A stretch of 64,000 nt of DNA from Serinus canaria (Eukaryota; Chordata; Aves; Passeriformes; Fringillidae), in NCBI RefSeq assembly GCF_022539315.1, contig NC_066315.1, forward strand, positions 15,971,649 to 16,035,648, in the 5' to 3' direction. Every line of letters starts with the position of its first letter. The stretch's first letter is position 1. The notes under the pieces are model-generated. The model saw only the letters and a list, made by a program, of their open reading frames with translations. It did no database searches and was not told where the DNA came from. Positions 49,201 through 60,822 of the stretch are shown in pieces. A program made the translations under genes and the position numbers.

Positions 49201-51860
49201 AGGATCAAACTTGCAAAACTTGCCAGCTGCCTGCACTTCCCAGTGCAATATTTGTGGTCACCTTTATGAAAGAAATGTACCCATCAGTTGTCTTCACTAA
49301 CAGGGTGGTATTTATAGTGACTGAAGGGCAATTAAATAACTTTGTAATCCCCCAAGTCTATAAGAACATATTTTATCCAGAGCTTTTTAATGGTGCTAAA
49401 GGCATGTACAATAGCCTGTCACATTGCAAACTGAAAATCCTCAATGAACCAACCCAAGGAACTGCCAGTAGAACCAAGCCAGACAAGTGAAAGCAATAAA
49501 AGAATGAAGTGTATGTTATAAATTGATATGAAAAATCTTACTGCAATTGTAATCGCCTCAAAATGCCTCATACCACCCACAAGAAAAAAGCACATAGGCA
49601 TCATTTTCTGCCACCTTCACATTGTCCCAAATGCTCTCAATACACTTTCAGCTGGAATATTTTCCTCTGCCTTTTGCATACACAGAAAAGCAGTGCAAGC
49701 CCTAGTTTCATTCATCCCGTTCCTTCATGCAAAGCCTCAATGTATTTTTGGCTGCTGATTGATGATCTATGAGGAAATATACCCCCCTTTTACAGACTTG
49801 CATTCCCAAAACTGAGTAAGAACATTCCTCTTCATTTTGTAAAAAAAGAGGTGGGGAGGGCAACCCCTGGGACCTTTACAGCTGGAAGAAAAACTTGGGT
49901 GCTTATTGATACCTCATTAGTCTGTGTTCACCACAAAACAGCATCTAAAAATGTATCCAAACCACAGCTTTATTCTCAGAGGTCACTGTTTTGATGGGTA
50001 AATATGCAACCTAGTTTTTCTGTGTCTCCAGACACAGTGATTTCTCTGATGGATGTGGGGCATTCCCATGGGAGGAGCTCATGGTGTTGCTGTGTGCAAG
50101 GGCAATCTGGGGGGAAGAGACAGCTATAAAATGGAGAAATGGTTAAAGCACAGTGCAGCGTGCCTCTCTCCTAAACAATCATACTGTACTCGCTTTCCTT
50201 CTCAGAATTGCTGCCTTGGGGAGGTAACGAATTACCATTGCCATAAACCGTAATCAAGATCAGATGTGCAAAGGGAAAGGCCTTGCTCAAATATCAAAGG
50301 GGTCTTAAACTGCCAAAACAGAGCAAGAGAGAGAAATCCTGAGGGAATCAGAGATGTAATTTATGACTGACCTTCATTTTAACTGGGAAATCTGTGCTCT
50401 TGAATGGCAGTGTTCCCATGAATGCATGTTTTATTTTGTTTCAGCTTATTGGGAATCTTTGTTGCAGCAGTATTGATGTAAGCTCCCAAACAAAGAACCA
50501 GGGACAAGGACTCACATATGCATTCCAGAAACATTTTTCTGCATTGAACCCGTCTCAGCAGTGACAGTGCCTGGCTTTGTCATCCCCTCTGCCACGGCAC
50601 TGCCTTCCAGGGCTCGTTTCTTTGTGTTTGCATCATTGCTTACCCAAATGACTCCACATTTTCTGCATTCTCATAACCGAATTGTATGGGAAATAAAGTG
50701 AAATAACAACTCTTCAAGGGGATTTTGCTGCCACAGGAGGAGCTGATGCTTGGACGAGCTCTCAGTCATTCGGAGTCCAAGCAGTACAAGAGAAAATAGA
50801 CATTAAATCTTTGCAGTCAAATATAAAATCACAGCACCACAGTGCCTCAGCTTCCCGTGTGCTGCCTCCCTTTTTGAATTTCACAGGGTAACATTTGGGG
50901 CCCCACTATGCTTCAAAAAAGTTAGACTAAAATCTAGTTCCAAACTTGTCTTTGCAACAGACCTAAACTGCACACCAAGCATTGGAGAAATTCAGATACA
51001 CATTTCCATCTGTATTCTGTATTTCATGGCCCAATTCCAGCCATAGTTCAAAACAAACATGCTTAGCTGTTGTCAGCTGAAGTACTGTACTGGGTTCCCC
51101 TGGCTTCCCATCAAATGTGCTCTTTTAAAGCAAATACTCGTTTACATCATCTCAGAATTACACTCTAGATTCTTTTTAAATTCTAGTTAAACATTTTGAT
51201 GCAAAAGCATATCCTCTAAATTATCCCTTACACTGAACATGAACTACAAGCTACAGAAATGCTTAAAAGTGACAGTGAAAAGAACAGATTGCAAGGAAAG
51301 CCTGTAGAGTTGTCCATTCTGAAGAAACGTCGCCAAGGTGTTAGCTATTTGTAAGTTAGACTTCATGTCTGATAACCAGAAAGAGATACCTGTCATAACT
51401 GTCATAACTCCTTCACAGTTTCCCCTCTCAGCTTCCTCTGTGAACAGCTGTCAGTATGTGTATTAAACTAACTTAAAAAAATCCAACAGATAGGTTTGAT
51501 GGCTGATTTAAGCAAAGTGGTCTTTTAAACTGAGCTTTTTCAGGTAAACCCCTCCCTTTGGAGTTAATTGGATGGGAGTTATTTTTCATCACTGCAAAAT
51601 GTTGTTCTGCCACACAAAATATGTCCATTTTCGGTAAATATGGAGACGTCTGCAACAAATTAACTTCCGAGTTTTGGAAACACAGATGGTATTTGTTGCA
51701 CTTTCCCAAAGGGCTACATTTGCTCTAGAGAAAGCAGAGCTTTTAGCTATTCTGTTATTTTTAGAAGTTTGTTCATCCCCATAATTTCCAATTCACTAAG
51801 AAGAGATAAAATCTGATTTGCCGTTTATCTGCTACCAAGCAGGCAGATTAAACAATTCAT
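46270..51860. other. Non-coding stretch with possible conserved elements
   Basis: No gene recognised. The sub-stretch about 48,200-48,680 is more complex and GC-balanced than its surroundings, with TAATTAG homeobox-type cores. Together with about 49,020-49,480 it has the look of conserved non-coding DNA, which cannot be confirmed without alignment. Confidence 0.5.
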
Positions 51861-51867
51861 TTTGTCA

Positions 51868-52290
51868 CTCGCGCTGTGTTTTTACCGCCTCGGGCATTTC
51901 ATTCTAAAACTCAGTATGTCTGTAAGGTGTCATGGAGATTCTATGCTCGACAGGGAGGTCTCAGCGTTCGGCACATCCCGGGCAGGCAGAAATCCCCCGG
52001 CGCTCTCTGTGCGCTTTGGCCCAGCCCGGGCAGGTCGCCCGGACAGCCAGGAGGGGGCGGTCCTGGATTTGGGAAAATAAGCGTGAAACATTTCATAGCA
52101 GCCTTTGCTGGAGCTCGCGTTTATGACTGTCTACGTTTTTGGAATTTTTCACCCCATCATGCCGTAAGAAACTTAAGTTAGGACACTCCCGGGAGGGCAG
52201 AATTCCTGCGACCTTTAGACAGAACGGGCAATGGAAGGGCAGAGCGTGCAGCAGGGCGTGCGTCCGTCCCGCCTAAACATGGGCAGCCAA
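51868..52290. promoter_or_regulatory. Small orphan CpG cluster
   Basis: About two dozen CpGs in roughly 420 bp, far denser than the flanks, with a GC box (GGGGGCGG, 52053-52060). No coding exon I recognise is attached. It may be a promoter or first non-coding exon of a neighbouring gene (MPP7 is upstream of WAC in mammals), a lncRNA promoter, or an unmethylated enhancer. Confidence 0.5.
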
Positions 52291-54283
52291 GGGAGAGAGA
52301 GGGCTAACTGGGAAGCCAGTTTGTCTTTGCTTCCCTCTAGAGTCGATGGGTACACCTGGCTCCTCCAAATAGCGATTCAGCACATACAGCTGTCAAAAGC
52401 ATCGCTCAGTTCACCATCCCCTGCTCCCAGGGGGAAAATAATCAGATTTTGCAGGCAATGAAACACAACATGCTTTTTGTAAATCCTTTATTGTGATGCT
52501 TAAGTCATTCAAAGTGAACACTGTGAAGTAAATTACTACTTTTTCACTTACAATGGTAAAACACACAGAAGATGGCTTAAAGATGTAACTTGCCAGTGAT
52601 AAGTTCTGTTAAGAAGTAAGAGAAATATTCTTGTGGCAGAACTGTCATTGATTGACTGGTAAAACATGCAAATAAATCCAGGAAGGAATTCAGACGCCTC
52701 TCAAGTGACAAATTCTCACTGCAAGTAGATCAAATTCTTCTCTCCTGAATGACACGTTTGACTGAACAGTGTTTGTAACAAGCAAATGGTGAGTTTGACA
52801 TAAATATGAGGGCAGAGCAGCAAACTGCTCCTGCTTGGCAGAGCAGCAGGACTTCCCTCTGCACCCTGCAGATTCCCTTGCCATCTGGGATTCCTCTGGC
52901 CTTCCTGATTTGACACTTTCCTTGCTGTTTCTGGGATCAAGGAACACACATGTTAAATGTTAATCTTTACAACTCAGTTCCTGCATATGGTTTTAGGATC
53001 ACTCTTGTCCACAATCCTAAAGGTGTTCAGCAGCTCAGTGAAATTGGTTTCTACTGCACAGAAACTGTAAAGTCCTGATGGGTGCCTACTGCATGTGAAG
53101 GAACCTAAAATCCTTTCACAATCTGGTCCTTGCTTTGGCCACTAGCTGCTTCATTCTTCCAGCTGACTGATGACAGTGAAAAAGCAGGATTCAAATCAGA
53201 CACTGCAGAGAGCCTGACAGCAGTATCTTGTATTGTTCAACAGATGGTCATTTTCCATAGGTCCAGGATTTTTTTTATTTGAGATTTTTCTATCTTGTCT
53301 TCTTTTGTTATTTTTCCTACAAACAAATAAAGAGGGCAGCTCTGCTAACTTAGAGTCATCTTTAGTGACATCCTCAAGGATGACATCCCTCAAATCCTTA
53401 AGCCAGAGATGCAATGCAGTAATCTGCATGGATTGGAGGGAGAGAACAAGCTATCCCCAGAGCTGCTCCCAAAACCATCACCATCTCCCTCTTCCTCTCC
53501 TGGGAAGTTACACAGCAGTGGCTGTGAGACTGGCTGAAAGAACACAACCTGCAGGTTTCAGTCAGCAAGAACAGGGGCAGATCATCAGAAGGTAAACTCA
53601 ACACTGAGCCAGTTCAGAAATACTGTATTACTGGAGCCTACACTACAGATTTGGCTACAAGCACTTTGGGGGGATCACACCAGAGGACAGGAACACATGG
53701 GCAAAGGGCCACTGCACAGAAACAGTCATTCTGGACTCACATGCATATCCCAACTTGCACAGAATACTACAGACTTGCTGCATCTGTCCTCTGGCTACCA
53801 AGATGGTGAGTCCATGGTTCCACATGGTTGCTCTCAAGGCCTCTTGAGGGTTTGCACAGCAGCCTTCTTGCAGGTTCAGACTTTCTTCCTACAGGCAGCA
53901 CAGCTCCAGAGGGAAGGGGAGTTTCCAAGATGCTCTCTTACTAGCCTTGATCCCTTAGTGCTTCTCTGCAATGATTGGTGTTCACACAATACTTAGCACT
54001 GCTGTCCTTTGTGAAGATGCAAATTGCAAACCATTGTTCACTTGCCAGAAAGCTTTTCCTTCATATTGCATGTGACCCACAGTAGCACATACAGACACAA
54101 ACTTTCTCCCCAAGGCAACTGGCAAACGTATTACGTCCTCATCCTGCTGTCGCTGACCCTCCAGTTGTATCTTACACTTGTGAAACAGTGTTTGCAGATG
54201 TTTGCAGCTAAGCCACAAACTTCCACCTCTGCTGTATCTCTCCTGAAAACCGGATGGCTCTTCTGATGTGTTGATCAGCAGCG

Positions 54284-54319
54284 TGTGGTGTATCAGGTAC
54301 ATACACCTGATACACCACA
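54284..54319. repeat. Perfect inverted repeat, 15-bp stem, 6-nt loop
   Basis: TGTGGTGTATCAGGT and its exact complement flank ACATAC. No transposon structure was recognised around it. Confidence 0.95.
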
Positions 54320-57300
54320 TGCTGGTGAACTGAGAGAAAGGGGCTGTGCGTGCTGAAACCCCAGGCAGCTCCCATAGTTCCCAGCTGTAGCACATGGATT
54401 CCCTGCCACAGGACCAAAGGCATCCCATGTCCCAACGCCTCATTTCTTTGGTGTCAGATCTCATTGTGTCCCACCACAGAATGAACTGAAGCACTGCTGG
54501 TGTAGACCCTTGAGGTGGGTGCTTTCCTGTCTGATACCTTGTGGTTAAGGTAAGTGCGTGATTGCCACCAGAAGCAAGAAGGCAGCACTTGGGCAAAATG
54601 ACAATGGGAATTCAAAGAGGAAACGGTCAGTATTTGCTCATAACATCTGCAGAGCTTATTTTCTCTTTGTTGCCTATATCAGGAAAATCTATTACAGTAG
54701 TTAGGAGAGGGAAATATTTCTTTCTGTTTCTAAGCATGTGAATCACACTCCCCGCTGGCAAAAGCTGCCCAGCACATTGTGTTCAGGGATGTGGAGAGCC
54801 TGCAACTGTACACTGCACCAGGAGCAAATTGTGTGGCAGTACAGGGACCTGGAAAAGGGCTTAGCAGGACAGGAACCTGGGCTAGCTAAGCCACAGCTAG
54901 ATCCTGCTTTGGGTTTACTTTGTTTTCTTTTTATAAAGGGAAATTACATTTCATTTCCTTTTTTACAAGTGAGAAGTTTGGTGTTTTGAGGATATGACCA
55001 ACTTCTGATGAGTAATGTTTTGATGATGAGTGCCACCATTTGGGAGCAGAAAAATAGGGATAGAGAGAGGGGGATGTGTCTTCCAGTGGCAGGTATGGTG
55101 TCATGCCCTACTCCAAGCAGGGAAATGTGGGTCTAAACAGAACAAAACTTGGCTTCAGTGACATATCAGGACTGCTCACGTTTCCTGGCTGGTTACGAAA
55201 GCTCTAGTAGCTCGTGTACAGCCACACTGCAATAGCATTTGATAGAGCTCCTGCCTGTTCATGTCAAATGAGCTCAAGATAAATGTCAGCTCATGACAAG
55301 GATGAGTCTTTAATTTACTTTTAAACTTTGAAGCTAGTGGAAAAGACCTTTAAGGTATATTGGCAATTATCAAATTTCTGTTAAAAGCATTTTACTTCTA
55401 AAGCAGCATCTCTAAAGAAGCACCATTTTAAAGGAGGAGGGTTTTTTTTCCCTTTTCTCCTGGTCACTTCCAAGCATTTGCAGTATTCTTTCAACTTCCA
55501 CTGTTTCCTCCTTTAACTTTATTTTTACTCTTTTTGTTCCTGTGGTATGAGTCCATGGCAGTAAGTATAGAACATAGCTAGGGGAATCTAAGTTCACAAG
55601 GAATGCCAAATCAATTTCATATTTCACACTGAAGTCCTTCTTTAGCACTTCCTTGCCAATGTTTTACAGCTATAAACCTGCCAGTCTCCAGACCACAATA
55701 ATCTCATCATATACCCTTAGGAATACTTTTGCCTAGTGACCATAAGATAAAACCTTCCTTGCATGAACCTTGATATACATTGCCACAGAACTAGAAAGGA
55801 TAAGAAACTTCCCAAACTGTCATTTGAAAAATTCCTTTTTCTGCTTGTCTATAAAGATCAAGTACACAAAAGTGTGAGACCCTAGCCTCCAGCATTTAGA
55901 GGACCTGAAGAAGTTTTGGATGCCAGAAATCTTATACCAAGGTGGAGCTACTCCCTTTGCAATTACTTTCTGTTCCCATAAGGCACCTTCAGCTTTGTGC
56001 TTTCAGGGGAAAGGCTCTCTTAGTCCTCCTTCCTAGAGATTGTTCCAGAGAGAATGAAAGTTTACACCTGTTTCTGACAAGTCTTCAAATCTGGTGGTTG
56101 AAAATGTGGAAAGAGCAGCTACCAGCACCACTATCATCAGAGGGTGACAGCAGAGCAGAGCTTCCAGCCCTGAGCACTGGCATGCAGTAGAGGACGACAG
56201 AGGGAAGTTGTTACAGTTGAGGCCAGAATGACCCAGTCTTTGCAGTGGCAGAGAGGACTCTCCGGCTCACTGCTTGGGTTGCAGGACAACCTTAGTGGGA
56301 GAGGTCCAAGAAAAGGCTGTACATGCTTGAGGCAAACCCTGGGAGAAATTGTAATGCCTCAGCCCAACAGACCAATCACAAAAAGCCTGTTTATGTGCCT
56401 GAATTTATGAGCACCTGAGCATCATTTGTATCCAAACTCCTATTGCCACACTTGTCCAGAGATGCATCCACCTTGCCAAACTGAGCAGCTCCATGCTTTC
56501 TTCCCACCTAAGATAGCAACAACTGTGGCAACTTTCATTTCAACCCACACAGGTTTGTGTAACAGCCTCGATGCTGCGGCTCTTGCTCTGGAAATAAGCC
56601 ACCACTTTAACTTCCTTCTCAACTGAAAAAAACTAAGTCAACAGTTCCAATGACTGTAGGTCAGTAGGCTACACAAGTAGGTGGGAAGGGAACAAAGTCC
56701 ATCTCTTTTTGAAACTAAATCAGTGCAAGTCCGAGAGTGATGTGGCTAGGAGGAGAGGAAATGTAATGGAGCCATTCTGTAGTCCATAAATTAGAAATTT
56801 AGCTAAGTGTAATCTCAAAGCAAAAGAGGTGTGGTCATCACTAAAGTGGCAGTGTAATCTCAAGGCATGTATGGTGTGGGAATTATAAGAATAATTAAGA
56901 CTATATAAAGTCTTCAGTGACCAGAGTTTACCAGCTCCTGACCTGACTTCACTTTTCAGTGACTGCAACCCCTTCCTGTTGCTTGTGCACTTTGCTCACA
57001 GCCCACTGTAACCATTTCAAGAACAGTTAATGAAAATTTTCAGGTTACTAAAAGGCTGAGGCCAGATGTAAATTGAGCAAATATATTTTCTAGGTCACAT
57101 CAATCTTCATTTGCAACTCTCAAATCTTAAAAATAAAATGCCTGAGTACTTATCTTCAAAAAAACATAATTAAGGAGGAAAAATCTAAATGGCTTGTTAT
57201 GGGGAAAATACTTAAGACCTCCTTTATGGAGCACTGTTGTATCTCTGGAATTTGGATGGTGTATTTCTTGCAAAAAAATACTTACATTCTCAATGAGAAA

Positions 57301-58111
57301 TCCTCTCCCAACCTGTACCTCTGTGGCAGCAACATTCTTGAGCTGCTCCATTTGTTCTCATTCATGTGCTACTGATGATTATGGAAAAGAGAAAAGGAGG
57401 CATGACAGACTTTCATCTTTTTTAGTCCCTGCCTGACTACATAAAACTATGAACACTGACAGACCTTATTCTTCCTGGGAGCCTCAGGGTAATTCTGAAA
57501 GACTTTACAGTCCTCTCTTTGAACTTCTGCAATCATTTATGCTTTTATTTTCTTTTAAAAACAGCGAGTGGGAAATGAGTTGTCCTGTTCTGATTTCATC
57601 CTGCCTGTTGTTCTGTGGGAGGAGGACTCCTTCTGAGGGAGGGGGGTACAAAGTGTGAGCTCCGAAACTGCCACTGCCTCTAACGGAGTGGAAGGGATCC
57701 AGGGAACCCTTGGAACATGCAGAATGCTCTCTGTGAGGGTATTTAATGCAACATTTAGTGCTCATACTACTCAGAACAGCAGGTCTGCTTTTCAAACACA
57801 GGCTTCTGAAGTACAAGGTTTTCAGGTAATGCAGTAGTAACACTGCCTGCCTGTTACTTGCTCTGAAATTCTCAATTGCAGTTAGCATGTGTCTTGAAAA
57901 ATTCATTCTAGCTGAGACTGAGGTGTCAGATAAGGGATGTGTTGCTCCAGTGCTGTGAGTCAGAGGCTCTCTTATTCTTTATCTGTTAACAGTGGGAGCA
58001 CAGACAATGAAAGCTGTATTTATGACAGTTCCCCTACTGAAGTGCCAGGCTTATTGTGCTGCCTGTAAATTCATAGGAAAGAAGAACCTCCCCAGGTTTA
58101 TTTTTCTTTCC

Positions 58112-58129
58112 TTTTTTTTTTTTTTTTTT
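58112..58129 (+). repeat. Poly-T run
   Basis: An uninterrupted T tract of about 18 bases after TTTCC. It could be the tail of a minus-strand retroinsertion, but no recognisable element is attached. Confidence 0.85.
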
Positions 58130-60767
58130 AATACAGACATGTTTGAACCAAGGCATTCCTGCATCTCGTAGCTGCCAGCTCCTGAGCACAAGATTCAATG
58201 TTTTTCTTTTACTTGCTATAAAATGCCTAATCAAAGCCTTCCCTGCTCTGGTATAGCTGTTTCATTATTTATTAATCCAAAAATATGAATTACTGAACTT
58301 CAGCCTTGGCAGATAAGTGAAATTGGAAAGAACTTTCAGCTCTTTGGTTTCAGAAGGTGAGTAAATCTCTGGTGGAGTTTGCACACATGGTTGGAATAGT
58401 TCCCCTTGTTTACCCTGGCACAGCTCCACCAACTGCTGCTGCACTGGCCCGATTCACACTTCCAGCAGCAGGGAGTTAGAAACTCAGGGGCCTAAGACAG
58501 CTGTAACTTTTTCAAATTACTTGTCCAGCTTACCTTTTAAAACAGAAAATTTAAAATCATACAGGAAGAGAATGGTTATTTTTCTCCTTGGCTATTAGGG
58601 GTGACTTGACTAGAGAGAGAGAGGAAGGAGCTGTAAGTGGCGCACTGAGGATGACCCTGGAAAAAGAAATTAAATAACAGTACAAATATCCTTTGCCTCT
58701 TGAACCAAGTCACACGCAGCATTTTTCATCTCTTTTACACAATGCCCTAGCAATAAGGAGCACCTTTTAACCTAGCTTCCCTAGGAAACATAGCATGTAA
58801 GTTCACACCGTCTGCCCATCACATCTCCCCAGCCTTCCTCCTGCCCCCTACCACTTGTCCACTTCCTGGCGTGTGACAGAGAAAGTCCAAAAGTGAAAAC
58901 TGACAGCTGTGTCTGGGAGAGATGAATACCTGGCCTCCCCAGCTGGACAAAGGGAACTGGGAAAAAAGCACCCACTGGAGGAAGGGCTCCATCAAGTGCA
59001 GCTGCACCAGGATGCCTCCAGTCTGCCAGAGGAGATGCACAGGCACTTGGAGACATCGCAGGAAGGAGCAATGGCACTGGGGTGCAGGAAGGAACTGGGA
59101 GCGTAAGGGAATGTGGAAGAGAAATCCATGGGAAACCAGCTTCTGTGAGCTTCACTGCACACAGCAGTGGAGCCTGACACCAGACAGGCGCTAAAGAAAA
59201 TCCTTTAAATAGGTAGATGTGCTCTTTCCAAAGTATCTGCTGGTTAAAAAAATGAAGCCAGTTAAATTAGGCTTCCATTTTAGCATCCAGCACTACAGCT
59301 CACCCTGATTTACCAATCTGTCTAACTGTAGTCAGGTATGTAAAGCTGGAATTTTATAATTTAGGATGGTTGATTCAAGTGTTGTTTGACATACTGTCCA
59401 CTTTTAAAAACCAGGGAACACGAAAGTGTCTGCTCGCCTTTGGAAAAGGAAACAAATATTAACTTATCTACACAATGTGTGAGCAGATCTAGCCCTGTTG
59501 CAGGAAACTCATTAATCTCACATGGAAAATAAATAAACCAGGAGAGAAAAGGATGGGTGGGATTTCAACTTCCTCTATTTCCGTAAATCATTATTTCATA
59601 TGAACAAGAGCATGCCAAAGATTTTAAAGAGGAAAATTACTGCAAAGAACAAATAACTTCATTGAATCTTTTAAAAGCTTTGCAGTGGGATAATTTAGAG
59701 TGGCATTGGGAAAACTCACCTGTTAAATACTGCCTGATAGTTCCTGCTATTAGACCACATTTTCCATTGCTGATGCTATTGTCAGTCTTCAGCCACCAGG
59801 GCTCACATTTTCCATGGCAGGTGTCTGCCTAAGGCTGGATACGTGTGGTGCATGAGTGCTTCTACCAAGAATTGTCTCAGAATGTATATAAAAACTTCAG
59901 CCAAAATACTTTTGCTCTTCAACAAGTATAAGTTTCCCTCACATTGAGAATAATGGCAACTTCATCTTTAGACAGTCCCAAAGGCCCCATACTTTGGAGG
60001 AAAAGCATTAAATTTGGCGGGAGTGCTTTAGCCACCCTGGAAATCCAAATCAGCCTGGATGAATTACAAGCCTTAGCAAGATCAGTTTGGTCTTGATAGA
60101 GTTTCATAGCCTGGTGTTTCAAAGATCCTGCCTTCAGTGATTCTGTGCTAGTCTGGGGCTGACTGAGGTTTTCCTCAGCAAGTTTCTTATTTACCGCTTT
60201 GGACCCTGTTGCTGCTTTGGGAAAACTAAGGGGAAATAATCGCCCAAGGAAGGAAGAGGCTGGAGAGAGAGAAGTGTCTGGGCAGAGAGCATGGGGCAAG
60301 GGAAGAAGGTTGGGATGACAAGCCAAAGAAGGTAATATAGCACAGTTGGTGCAAGACAGAAATGTAGCAGAAGAGACGCTGGATGGAAGAAAGTGATCAG
60401 ACAGTTTGTGGCCACTGTACCCACAGTCAATGACCAACACATGTGCCATAGGATAGATAGAGGTAGTTTTCTTTGCTGACAGGGATTAGCTGACAGAATC
60501 TCACAGAAGCACTAACAGAGCACTTAGAATAACACAGTTTTGAGAGTCACAGAAAGCATGGCTCAAGCTCAATTTCAGTAATGGAAGAGTTGGACTTTCA
60601 AGGTATAGCCATATTAAAAAAAATAAAATTGGGAAATGGGTGACTGGCCCTTTTCTTCCCTAAAAATATGACTCTGCACTTGAAAAAAGCCACTTCGACA
60701 CTGGTGCTCTTGGTCATTTGTCACAGGTGGAACACATTGTTCCTCAATGCCTTGGAAATTCAAATAC

Positions 60768-60822
60768 TCACTGAGATGCCTTTAATATAATTTTAAATGT
60801 CACTGAGATGCCTTTAATATAA
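60768..60822. repeat. Tandem duplication, period 32 bp
   Basis: The 23-bp block beginning TCACTGAGATGCCTTTAATA occurs at 60768-60790 and again, identical, at 60800-60822, with 9 bp between. A recent local duplication. Confidence 0.95.

Noticed and set aside
53982..54596. A 204-codon open frame on the minus strand
   Set aside because: No family motif, no plausible domain structure, and codon content looks random. A frame of this length is expected about once by chance in 64 kb. It also spans the perfect hairpin.
58781..59155. Overlapping 124- and 65-codon frames on opposite strands
   Set aside because: Locally higher GC explains the open frames; neither shows a known domain.
59919..60449. 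A 176-codon open frame on the minus strand
   Set aside because: No recognised similarity, no splice or promoter context, and a chance length for this window.
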